Shown here: in pieces, positions 8,592-15,553 of the stretch | Position numbering within the stretch: the first letter of the stretch is position 1 | Layout: each line of letters starts with the position of its first letter | Source: UBA11795 sp964652755 | GTDB taxonomy: Bacteria; Chloroflexota; Dehalococcoidia; Lucifugimonadales; UBA826 | DNA length: 16,509 bases | Reading direction: 5' to 3' | Assembly (NCBI GenBank): GCA_964652755.1 | Contig: CAZZBP010000050.1 | Location: forward strand, 1 to 16,509 | The notes under the pieces: generated by a model | What the model saw: only the letters and a program-made list of their open reading frames with translations | Told to the model about the DNA's origin: nothing | The model's database searches: none | Position numbers and translations under genes: made by a program

Positions 8592-8648
8592 TTAGGTATC
8601 TCAAGTGGTTAGGCAATCTCTGGATTTTTTTTGTCGGGAGAGGCATGA

Positions 8649-9449
8649 ATGGATGATTATGAGAATCTGAGTTTAGAAATTAAAGATCACGTTGCTGTTA
8701 TCACTCTCAGAAGGCCGGGCATGATGAATGCTCTTAATAAGGAACTGACACTTGAGTTCCACCAAGTTCTACATGAGGTTTCAGGTCTGTTCCCAAGTGT
8801 TAGGGTGGTGGTACTTACGGGTGAAGGAAAAGGTTTCTGCTCTGGTGCGGACCTGTCGAGGATGGCATCAAGGGGATCTGAGAATAGAAGGAACTCCGTT
8901 ACTAGGGGAGAATCTGGTGAGAGAATCCAGGAGCTTGCCCCAGTCATCCGATCTATAGCTCAGCCTGTAATCGCCGCTGTTAACGGTGCTGCAGTTGGCG
9001 CAGGGCTGTCAATAGCTCTGGCAAGTGACATAAGAATTGCATCTGAGATGGCCCGATTTTCTGCCATTTTCATCAGGCGAGGACTAGTGCCTGATACAGC
9101 GGCCTCAGCTACTATCACAGCAATTGCTGGTCATGCAGTAGCTGCCGAGATGTCATTAACTGGAAGAATTTATGACGCACAATGGGCTCATGATCATGGA
9201 TTGGTAAGTTCGGTCGTGCCTGCCCAAAATCTCATGAAAGAGGCACTTTCTATCGCTGAAGAGATATCGTCGAACCCTCCTCTAGCCGTGAGGAATACAA
9301 AGCAACTTATGCGGGCCATTATGTTGGATTGGCACGAAGTAATAGCAAATGAAGATGATGCGGGGGATCCACTTTACAATACAGAAGATCAACAAGAAGC
9401 AGTGCGTGCTTTTTTGGAGAAGCGTTCCCCCGTATACAAAGGGAAATGA
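8649..9449 (+). CDS. Enoyl-CoA hydratase/isomerase (crotonase) family protein
   Basis: A 266-residue cytosolic crotonase-fold enzyme acting on an acyl-CoA. The two oxyanion-hole segments are clear: GKGFCSGADLSRM (60-72) and AAVNGAAVGAGLSIALASDIRIAS (109-132). The position of the first catalytic glutamate of rat crotonase (Glu144) appears to be Phe141. The second glutamate position is Glu167 (AAEMSLTG), and GLVPD puts Asp149 where PaaG-type isomerases have their catalytic aspartate. This points to an isomerase or other crotonase activity rather than a classical hydratase. The start is ATG at 8649 with GGGAGAGG 5 nt upstream. It follows the FAD subunit by 57 nt and precedes the sulfatase by 12 nt, so it belongs to the operon. 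The presence of a CoA enzyme suggests the pathway ends in a beta-oxidation-like step. Confidence 0.93.
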   Translation: MDDYENLSLEIKDHVAVITLRRPGMMNALNKELTLEFHQVLHEVSGLFPSVRVVVLTGEGKGFCSGADLSRMASRGSENRRNSVTRGESGERIQELAPVIRSIAQPVIAAVNGAAVGAGLSIALASDIRIASEMARFSAIFIRRGLVPDTAASATITAIAGHAVAAEMSLTGRIYDAQWAHDHGLVSSVVPAQNLMKEALSIAEEISSNPPLAVRNTKQLMRAIMLDWHEVIANEDDAGDPLYNTEDQQEAVRAFLEKRSPVYKGK

Positions 9450-9461
9450 GGTACGCAATTA

Positions 9462-10901
9462 GTGGTGGATAAGCCTAATATCCTCTTTTTCTTTACCGAT
9501 GACCAACGGTTCGACACTATTGGGGCGTTGGGCAATGAGGTAATCCAAACTCCAAACATGGACTGGCTCGTTGAAAATGGAACGGCTTTCAGTAACGCTT
9601 ATATTTTGGGTGGTACCGACGTGGCCGTGTGTATGCCGAGTCGCGCGGTGCTCATGACTGGTAAGAACCTTTTTCATCTCCTGGACGCAGGCGAAACCAT
9701 TCCTAACGATCACATCATGCTTGGAGAGACATTAAAATCTCATGGTTATAAATGTTGGGGTGCAGGTAAGTGGCATAACGGGACCCTTTCCTACTCAAGA
9801 AATTTTGACGACGGATCTGATATATATTTTGGAGGAGGTTATGATCATTGGATGGTACCCGTCCATAAGTTTGATCCATCGGGGGAATACCCTGGCAGGA
9901 TCATTCGAAGCATGACGCCCATACATGATTTTCAGCCAAATGAAACATATTCTTATAGAGTGACACAGTACAGGCAACCCCCGCCTGTAGAAGAGAAAGT
10001 TGCAGATCACATGCATGTGGGCCACCATTCTAGTGAGCTATTTGCGGAACAGGCTGCTAGATTCTTATTAGATTACGAAAGTGATGATCCTTTCTTTGCC
10101 TATATTGCCTTTATGGCGCCGCATGACCCCCGTATTATGCCCCAAGAGTTCCTGGACATGTATGAGCCTTCCGAACTCGAAATTGGCGATAACTTTATGG
10201 AAATGCATCCGTTTGACAACGGTCAGCTAACCATACGTGATGAATTGTTGGCCGCTATACCGAGAAAAGAAATAGAGGTTCGCCAACATTTGGCCGAATA
10301 TTATGCAATGATCAGCCATGTGGATGATCAGATTGGTAAGGTTCTTCATGCCCTGCGAGAATCGGGGAAACTTGAGGAGACCATTATCGTGTTTGCAGGG
10401 GATAACGGCTTGTCGCTTGGAAGGCACGGGCTAATGGGCAAACAAAATCTTTATGAACATAGCATACATATTCCCATGGTAATGGTAGGCCCTGGTGTGC
10501 CGAGGGGCCAGGTTAATAAGGCTAATGTCTACACCTTAGATATTTATCCCACACTGTGCGCCCTCACGGGTACCAAGCCGCCCGAGGGGTTGATGGGCAA
10601 AAGTTTAGTACCTGTTCTTTCTGGAGATGTAGAGACTCCCCGTGCCTACTTATATTACGCCTACAAGGAACTGATGAGGGCCGTGAACTTGAACGGTGAG
10701 AAGCTCATCGAATACAACATTCGAGGACAACGGCATACGCAGTTATTTAATCTGAATATTGACCAAATGGAAACCAACGACATTTCAGATGATCCAATGC
10801 ATTTACCCGACGTTCAGCGACTGCGCCTCAAAATGCTTGAGGCCCGTGAAGAGTACGGTGATTACCTTCCGCCCTTTGATTCCTTCTGGGAAGGATTCTA
10901 G
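9462..10901 (+). CDS. Type I (formylglycine-dependent) sulfatase, S1 family
   Basis: Hydrolyses a sulfate ester; 479 residues, in the usual range. The signature CMPSR (57-61) fits CxPSR, so Cys57 should be converted to formylglycine. Other expected active-site residues are present: Asp13 and Asp14 (FTDDQR), Lys103 and His105 (GKWH), His221 (APHDP), Asp314 and Asn315 (GDNG), and Lys327 (GLMGKQN). Asp13/Asp14/Asp314/Asn315 would bind the metal. There is no signal peptide: the protein begins MVDKPNILFFFTDDQ, directly at the first strand, so it is probably cytosolic. The start is GTG at 9462 or the adjacent GTG at 9465, with GAGG about 10 nt upstream. It is the last gene of the operon and its stop shares CTAG with the stop of the convergent SDR gene. 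The substrate is not predictable; a formylglycine-generating enzyme is not in the window. Confidence 0.95.
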   Translation: MVDKPNILFFFTDDQRFDTIGALGNEVIQTPNMDWLVENGTAFSNAYILGGTDVAVCMPSRAVLMTGKNLFHLLDAGETIPNDHIMLGETLKSHGYKCWGAGKWHNGTLSYSRNFDDGSDIYFGGGYDHWMVPVHKFDPSGEYPGRIIRSMTPIHDFQPNETYSYRVTQYRQPPPVEEKVADHMHVGHHSSELFAEQAARFLLDYESDDPFFAYIAFMAPHDPRIMPQEFLDMYEPSELEIGDNFMEMHPFDNGQLTIRDELLAAIPRKEIEVRQHLAEYYAMISHVDDQIGKVLHALRESGKLEETIIVFAGDNGLSLGRHGLMGKQNLYEHSIHIPMVMVGPGVPRGQVNKANVYTLDIYPTLCALTGTKPPEGLMGKSLVPVLSGDVETPRAYLYYAYKELMRAVNLNGEKLIEYNIRGQRHTQLFNLNIDQMETNDISDDPMHLPDVQRLRLKMLEAREEYGDYLPPFDSFWEGF

Positions 10902-11686
10902 GCCCAAGCTCCCTTTGCCATGATCCCCCCGTCTACGTTGACGAAGGTACCGGTCATGAAACTGGCTTTATCACTAGCTAGAAAGGCTACAACCTTCGCG
11001 ATATCTTCTGGTGCCCCCAGTCGTCCAATCGGGTGGGTAATGCCTGATTGGACAATGGCATCTTCCACGTTTTTGCCTGAACTAAGCACAGAGTCTCTCC
11101 AAAGGGGAGTGTCTACTCCCCCTGGGCATACTGACAATACTCGGATGTTTTCTTCAGCATAATCTAGAGCTAACTGCCGAGTAAGTGAAAGATCTCCTCC
11201 TTTCGACGCTGCATAGGCCGGTACTAAATGTGCTGATTGTTGTCCCTGCACACTCGCTGTGCTAATGATGACCCCTCCTCCCCGTTTCCTCATCTCTGGT
11301 ATGGAATACTTGGCCATAAGAAACCGACTTTTTAAGTTGACCGAAAGAATTCGATCCCACATCTCTTCCGTTGTGTCCTCCACATTGGCGTATGAAGCGA
11401 CTGGTTGGATACCTACATTGTTGAATAATATGTCGAGCCCGCCAAAGGCTAAAACTGTGTCAGATACGCATCGATCACAGTCTGTTGAGGAAGAGGCATC
11501 TCCAATTACAACAATAGTCTTTCCACCGGCTGACCTTATTTGCGTGGATGTATGCTCTGCTGCTGATTCATCTATGTCCATTATCGCCACAGTTGCGCCT
11601 TGTAAAGCCAGTTCCTTTGCCCCAGCGGCGCCAATTCCCAGGCCGCCACCCGTTACTATCGCTGTTTTTCCTTCAAGGTCTCGCAT
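10898..11686 (-). CDS. SDR family NAD(P)-dependent oxidoreductase
   Basis: A classical short-chain dehydrogenase/reductase of 262 residues that interconverts an alcohol and a ketone. Motifs: TGGGLGIG nucleotide loop (12-19), NNVG (89-92, usually NNAG), Asn117, Ser145, Tyr158 and Lys162 of the YxxxK active site, and a PGGVDTPLW segment. Asp37 at the end of the second strand favours NAD(H). The reading frame is open 26 codons further upstream to an ATG at 11764. The start at 11686 is preferred because MRDLEGKTAIVTGGG is the typical N-terminus and AGAGGG lies 9 nt before it. The gene converges on the sulfatase with a 4-bp overlap and is divergent from the zinc dehydrogenase. The substrate is unknown. 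Confidence 0.95.
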   Translation of the reverse strand: MRDLEGKTAIVTGGGLGIGAAGAKELALQGATVAIMDIDESAAEHTSTQIRSAGGKTIVVIGDASSSTDCDRCVSDTVLAFGGLDILFNNVGIQPVASYANVEDTTEEMWDRILSVNLKSRFLMAKYSIPEMRKRGGGVIISTASVQGQQSAHLVPAYAASKGGDLSLTRQLALDYAEENIRVLSVCPGGVDTPLWRDSVLSSGKNVEDAIVQSGITHPIGRLGAPEDIAKVVAFLASDKASFMTGTFVNVDGGIMAKGAWA

Positions 11687-11695
11687 ACTGAAAAT

Positions 11696-11701
11696 CCCTC
11701 T
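11696..11701 (-). promoter_or_regulatory. Shine-Dalgarno that decides the SDR start
   Basis: AGAGGG on the minus strand, 9 nt before the ATG at 11686. It supports this start over the in-frame ATG at 11764, which has no comparable site. Confidence 0.65.
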
Positions 11702-11785
11702 CTTTTTTAAATAAGTTTGACCGAAGTCGCAAATCATGGATAATCCAGCCCCACGATACAGCAAAAAATATGACCGAAATCGATA

Positions 11786-11790
11786 GGGAG
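11786..11790 (+). promoter_or_regulatory. Shine-Dalgarno that decides the zinc dehydrogenase start
   Basis: GGGAG, 9 nt before the ATG at 11800. The earlier in-frame ATG at 11770 is preceded by an A-run and no Shine-Dalgarno. Confidence 0.6.
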
Positions 11791-11799
11791 ATTTATCAG

Positions 11800-12825
11800 A
11801 TGCAGGGATTGTTCTTCACCGGAGATTCTGTTGTTGAGTCTAAAGATTTAATGATGCCTTCACCTGGTGAAGGTGAGGTTGTTCTGGAGATGAAAGCTTC
11901 TGGCATTTGTGGCAGTGATTTAGGCAACTTCAAGGCACCCAAAGGCGATAAACCTGATAGCTGGAAGCTTAAAGTACCTGGCCACGAACCGGCCGGAATA
12001 GTGTCGGAGTTAGGATTATCAACTAAGGGCCTTTCCTTGGGAGACAGGGTGATGATGCACCATTACACAGGCTGTCTGAAGTGCGCTATGTGCCGAATCG
12101 GATACACCCAGATGTGTTTGGACCACCACGAAGTTTACGGTGCAACAGCTGACGGGGGGCATCAGGAATACATGGTAGTACCGGACTATACCTGCATTCC
12201 TATGCCCGAAGAACTTGACTTCGATTTGGCTGCGGCTTGCTCTTGCGGTACGGGGACTGCCTTTCATGCGGTTAAACGGTTGGAGCCTACAGGTATGGAT
12301 ACCGTTGCAATTTTTGGTCAGGGCCCCGTAGGTTTGTCTGCGACTATGTTTGCAGCCCAAATGGGAGCTAGAGTCATCTCAGTTGATATTTCACCCTATC
12401 GGTTAGATCTTGCTAAAAAACTTGGAGCTGCTGAGGTGATTGATCCCTCCAAGGTTGATCCGGAGGAAACTATCAAGGATTTAACCAGCGGAGAAGGTGC
12501 AGATTCCACCCTCGATGCCACGGGGATTCCTGAAGTACGGATACAGGCAGTAAACAGTGCACGCTACTGGGGCAAGGTTTGTTTTGTGGGCGAAGGGAAT
12601 ACCACTACTTTTGACGTAAGCAAGCAAATAATACATAAGCAGCTAACTATCCTCGGTTCCTGGACCTTCAGCCAAGCGGGATTATCTGAAGTGGCCAAGT
12701 TCGTTATAGAACGAAATTCACCGATGGAGACGTTAATAACACATAAATTCGGTCTAGACGACGCGCAAACGGCCTATGATTTATTTGTTTCCGGCGAGAC
12801 TGGAAAAGTCATATTGACTATGTGA
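11800..12825 (+). CDS. Zinc-dependent alcohol dehydrogenase (MDR superfamily)
   Basis: A medium-chain dehydrogenase of the threonine/sorbitol dehydrogenase type, 341 residues from the preferred start. Catalytic zinc ligands: Cys37 (SGICGSDL) and His62/Glu63 (PGHEPAG). Structural zinc is bound by Cys92, Cys95, Cys98 and Cys106 (GCLKCAMCRIGYTQMC). The Rossmann loop is FGQGPVGL (173-180), and Asp196 (ISVDIS) favours NAD(H). The reading frame also contains an ATG at 11770 (ten residues earlier). The start at 11800 is chosen because MQGLFFTGDSVVE matches the usual N-terminus and has a better ribosome-binding site. It is divergent from the SDR gene with 113 bp between starts, so the two may share control. 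It ends 29 bp from the convergent gluconate dehydrogenase subunit 3-like gene. The oxidised alcohol or polyol is unknown. Confidence 0.94.
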   Translation: MQGLFFTGDSVVESKDLMMPSPGEGEVVLEMKASGICGSDLGNFKAPKGDKPDSWKLKVPGHEPAGIVSELGLSTKGLSLGDRVMMHHYTGCLKCAMCRIGYTQMCLDHHEVYGATADGGHQEYMVVPDYTCIPMPEELDFDLAAACSCGTGTAFHAVKRLEPTGMDTVAIFGQGPVGLSATMFAAQMGARVISVDISPYRLDLAKKLGAAEVIDPSKVDPEETIKDLTSGEGADSTLDATGIPEVRIQAVNSARYWGKVCFVGEGNTTTFDVSKQIIHKQLTILGSWTFSQAGLSEVAKFVIERNSPMETLITHKFGLDDAQTAYDLFVSGETGKVILTM

Positions 12826-12854
12826 ATAGATATCAGACTTACTACTGGTCTCAA

Positions 12855-13400
12855 TCAGGCCTTTCGCCAGATCTGGCCCCTCTCCTTAACTGCCTTAAGG
12901 AGATCAAGATTGCCTGACTCCAGTTCGTATCCCTGTGGTTGCGGAGCTCGACCTTCTGTACCGATGAGTCTCAGTACCTCTTGGGTTGTGTAGTAATTGT
13001 TGTAAGTTAAACGTATCAACTTCCTGAAGAAATTAGGGCTTGATTGTTCGATATCACTTAATATCTTAACCAAGGTATTAGACGTTATAGACTTAGATTC
13101 CCCTTGCGCGCTTTCGATAACTTTATCTTCGATCTCTTTTAACCCTTCAAGCAAAAGGCGACGAAGTTTCGGTCGGTCGATATAAACTGAGTCAGAATCA
13201 AGGTATCCAGCAGATCCGGTCAAAAAAGAAAATTTAGTGAGATCGTTTCCCGATGCTATTGCGTCGATATATTCTGCAGTTCCTACAAGGGATGCGGGAG
13301 GCATTTCTCCCTCTGCGGGTATCAGGCAGTCCACTACTCGGCGCAACAGTAGCATTTGAGACTCTGTGAATGTTTTGGTTTCAGGTTCTGTTGGTGACAA
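12855..13400 (-). CDS. Gluconate 2-dehydrogenase subunit 3 family protein
   Basis: A 181-residue small subunit of the type paired with GMC flavoproteins (gluconate 2-dehydrogenase subunit 3 family), thought to help fold, stabilise or export the catalytic partner. Family features are the N-terminal helix LRRVVDCLIPAEGEMPPAS (19-37) followed by EYIDAI, and the C-terminal block LIRLTYNNYYTTQEVLRLIG ... APQPQGYE (about 128-159) ending in WRKA. The start is TTG at 13400, backed by AAGGAGG 5 nt upstream. The stop lies 29 bp from the convergent zinc dehydrogenase stop. It follows the GMC gene by 40 nt in the same direction, the usual pairing. No twin-arginine leader is seen, although many family members carry one, so both proteins are probably cytosolic here. 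Confidence 0.88.
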   Translation of the reverse strand: MSPTEPETKTFTESQMLLLRRVVDCLIPAEGEMPPASLVGTAEYIDAIASGNDLTKFSFLTGSAGYLDSDSVYIDRPKLRRLLLEGLKEIEDKVIESAQGESKSITSNTLVKILSDIEQSSPNFFRKLIRLTYNNYYTTQEVLRLIGTEGRAPQPQGYELESGNLDLLKAVKERGQIWRKA

Positions 13401-13405
13401 TTCAC

Positions 13406-13412
13406 CCTCCTT
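13406..13412 (-). promoter_or_regulatory. Strong Shine-Dalgarno before a TTG start
   Basis: AAGGAGG on the minus strand, 5 nt before TTG at 13400. It fixes the start of the subunit 3 gene at this rare codon. Confidence 0.8.
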
Positions 13413-13440
13413 GATCTATCCGATAAAAACCAAATGGTGA

Positions 13441-15039
13441 TCAGCCTATCAAGTGCCTAGCGTTATCCTTGACATAGTCGGCTATATACAGAGCAAGAGC
13501 CTGTATCGTTGATGTTGGATTCACAGCGCCAGCTGTTACAAATATGCTGCCGTCGATAACGAATAGGTTTTTAACCTCGTGTGACCTTCCATGACCATCG
13601 ACGACAGAGTTGCCTTTATCTGTTCCCATTCTCGCGGTTCCCATTAGGTGCCAGCCAGCTTCCTTTATTAACGGATTCGCTGTTATCTTTGTGGCTCCTG
13701 CCGCCTCCATCACCTGAGTAGACGTTCTAATTCCGTGGTCAAGAATTTTCCTACTGTTGTCGCTTAACGTATACGTGATTCGTGGTGCGGGGATACCATC
13801 CGCATCCGTCAGATCGGGATCCAGACTAACTTTGTTGTGAGCCTCAGGTAGGTCTTCTCCTATGACAGCGAAAGATATAGTTCTATTGAAACGTTCCTTG
13901 AAAGCGCGGTGGTGCTTTTCCCCCCAAGGAACGTAGCCACTTAGAGATGTTCCTACCGGGGCAATCGACCTGACGACCTGATAGGCGTAGCCCCGAACAA
14001 AACCTCTACTCAGGTCGGTCTCATAATGCTCTGAACACATGATATTGAGTGGGCTGGGGCCCTTATGGCCTTCAAGATCCTCTTCGAATTGACCCGTTAC
14101 GCTGGCATAAGGATGAAACATAAGGTTCTTCCCTACCATTCCGTTTGAATTGCCCAGACCATCCGGGAAAAGACCGGATTTAGAGTTAAGCAGAAGTCTT
14201 GGAGTGCCCACACCATTACATGCCATTACTACAACTTTCGCTTTTAGCTCTCTGACATTTCCTTTTGAATCGTAGTAGATAACGCCGTCTGCGAGACCTT
14301 TGTTATTGATGGTGATCTCACGAACTCTAGCCTCGGTCACCAGTTTCGCTCCCGATGCAAGCGCTTTTGGCCAATATGTGACATCGGTGCTTGCTTTTGC
14401 CTTGATTGAGCATCCTAGGTCACAGGGGCCACAGTTATTACACCCGTCTCTACCATCGTAGGCCACGGTATTAATAGCGGAGTCGGATGGCCACCAGTGC
14501 CATCCAAGTTTGTCGAATCCAGTGGCAATTTTGTCGCCTAGCTTTCCCAATCCCACCGGTGGAGTCTGGCGAGGTGACTTATCTGGATAAGCGGGGTCAC
14601 CATTCAGACCGGCAACTCCCATTATCCTGTCATTTAATGAAAAATACTTTTCTAGGTCGCCATAAGACACTGGCCAGTCATCAGCAACGCCGTCCAGAGA
14701 CCTTACGCGAAAATCAGAGGGTTTAAGTCTCGGAAAATGGGCAGACCAATGGATGGTACTTCCCCCAACCGAGTTATACATAAGTGGGGCTATCGGCGTA
14801 TCCTCGTTGTTCACTGGATAATCGGCATCCAATCCCCTGTAATTTGGATTCGGATTGAAATCTGTCTGGCGGTGGATCTCCCAATCTTGGTCAGATGTGT
14901 AGTAATCCGTCACTGGATTAATCCACCGTCCCTGTTCCAGGCACATTACGTTTATTCCCGAGGCGGCCAGGCGCCATACGAAAGCTGCCCCTGACGCACC
15001 AGCACCGACAACGACTACGTCAATTCTGTCTTCAGTCAA
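13441..15039 (-). CDS. GMC family FAD-dependent oxidoreductase (gluconate 2-dehydrogenase large-subunit type)
   Basis: A 532-residue glucose-methanol-choline family flavoprotein oxidising an alcohol or sugar. The FAD-binding VVVGAGASGAAFVWRLA (9-25) is at the very N-terminus, without a signal peptide. NSVGGSTIHWSAHFPRL (89-105) is the second FAD contact region. The active-site pair is His464 (HLMGTARMG) and Asn507 (GAVNPTSTIQALA). Residues 200-210 form CxxCxxCxxxC (Cys200, 203, 206, 210), a ferredoxin-like arrangement suggesting an Fe-S cluster, as described in other form in FAD-dependent glucose and fructose dehydrogenases. The start is TTG at 15039 with CAGGGAG 7 nt upstream. It is followed after 40 nt by the subunit 3-like gene and preceded by a small alpha-beta barrel gene. 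No cytochrome c subunit is next to it. Substrate and electron acceptor are unknown. Confidence 0.94.
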   Translation of the reverse strand: MTEDRIDVVVVGAGASGAAFVWRLAASGINVMCLEQGRWINPVTDYYTSDQDWEIHRQTDFNPNPNYRGLDADYPVNNEDTPIAPLMYNSVGGSTIHWSAHFPRLKPSDFRVRSLDGVADDWPVSYGDLEKYFSLNDRIMGVAGLNGDPAYPDKSPRQTPPVGLGKLGDKIATGFDKLGWHWWPSDSAINTVAYDGRDGCNNCGPCDLGCSIKAKASTDVTYWPKALASGAKLVTEARVREITINNKGLADGVIYYDSKGNVRELKAKVVVMACNGVGTPRLLLNSKSGLFPDGLGNSNGMVGKNLMFHPYASVTGQFEEDLEGHKGPSPLNIMCSEHYETDLSRGFVRGYAYQVVRSIAPVGTSLSGYVPWGEKHHRAFKERFNRTISFAVIGEDLPEAHNKVSLDPDLTDADGIPAPRITYTLSDNSRKILDHGIRTSTQVMEAAGATKITANPLIKEAGWHLMGTARMGTDKGNSVVDGHGRSHEVKNLFVIDGSIFVTAGAVNPTSTIQALALYIADYVKDNARHLIG

Positions 15040-15141
15040 TTAGAAACTCCCTGAGGCAGCTCCGCCTGCTTTATTAGGAATGGACATTTTTCCGGGTAAA
15101 TACGGATTATATGCTTATCGGTGCGATCTAAGGCAGCATGA

Positions 15142-15438
15142 TCAACTTGTTTCCTCAAATATTTCTGTAATATGAGTTTCTGCTAACAGAGGATATATCT
15201 TCATAAAAACCTCCCGTATTTTGGGAGTGTTTCTGACATCCGGACGTGATGCTTCGTACGCTTCCAGGGAGTCCCAAGCCTGCATTGTTACCATAACCCC
15301 GTGGTGTCCCAAGAACTTTCGAAATATTTTAAGTTCAGGCATTCCTGCAGCCACTGTGCTGGAGTTAACCTGGTTGAGAAGTTCTCCAAGTCCTGACGCT
15401 CCCGCAACCGGGGTATACGTTCTCTTTACTACGATCAT
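15142..15438 (-). CDS. Small dimeric alpha-beta barrel protein (ABM/NIPSNAP-like)
   Basis: A 98-residue protein whose pattern resembles ferredoxin-like dimeric alpha-beta barrel domains: a first strand IVVKRTYTPV, a helix, a second strand LKIFRKFLG, then VMVTMQAWDSLEAYEAS (about 48-64), where W-D-S-L-E-A-Y-E is typical of the antibiotic biosynthesis monooxygenase and NIPSNAP-like groups. Specific function is not recognised. The start is ATG at 15438 with AAAGGAG 5 nt upstream, and codon structure runs cleanly to a stop at 15142. It lies 102 nt upstream of the GMC gene on the same strand and may head that transcript. Members of this fold are often small oxygenases, heme-degrading or lactone-modifying enzymes, or structural partners. 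Confidence 0.75.
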   Translation of the reverse strand: MIVVKRTYTPVAGASGLGELLNQVNSSTVAAGMPELKIFRKFLGHHGVMVTMQAWDSLEAYEASRPDVRNTPKIREVFMKIYPLLAETHITEIFEETS

Positions 15439-15484
15439 AGAATCTCCTTTCCTTATTATTGAGATTGAGTGAATAGGATAAGTC

Positions 15485-15511
15485 TTGAACCTTTGACGAG
15501 CGCATTACAAT
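15485..15511 (+). promoter_or_regulatory. Candidate promoter of the S9-type gene (weak)
   Basis: TTGAAC (15485-15490) and TACAAT (15506-15511) resemble -35 and -10 boxes, but the 15-nt spacer is short. An imperfect palindrome ATCCGGACGGAT (15518-15529) follows at once and could be an operator. The region lies in the 115-bp divergent gap between the small barrel gene and the S9-type gene. Confidence 0.3.
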
Positions 15512-15553
15512 GTCGTCATCCGGACGGATTTTAACTTCAGTGAGGAGAGCCAT

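Noticed and set aside
8615..8640. T-run after the FAD subunit gene as an intrinsic terminator
   Set aside because: The T-run is not preceded by a stable GC stem, and the crotonase gene follows at once with a good ribosome-binding site.
10898..11764. SDR gene starting at the ATG at 11764
   Set aside because: The extra 26 residues do not resemble an SDR N-terminus, while ATG 11686 gives the typical start and has AGAGGG at 9 nt.
15365..15553. 62-residue minus-strand frame overlapping the small barrel gene
   Set aside because: It overlaps most of the better supported gene start in another frame and shows no family pattern.
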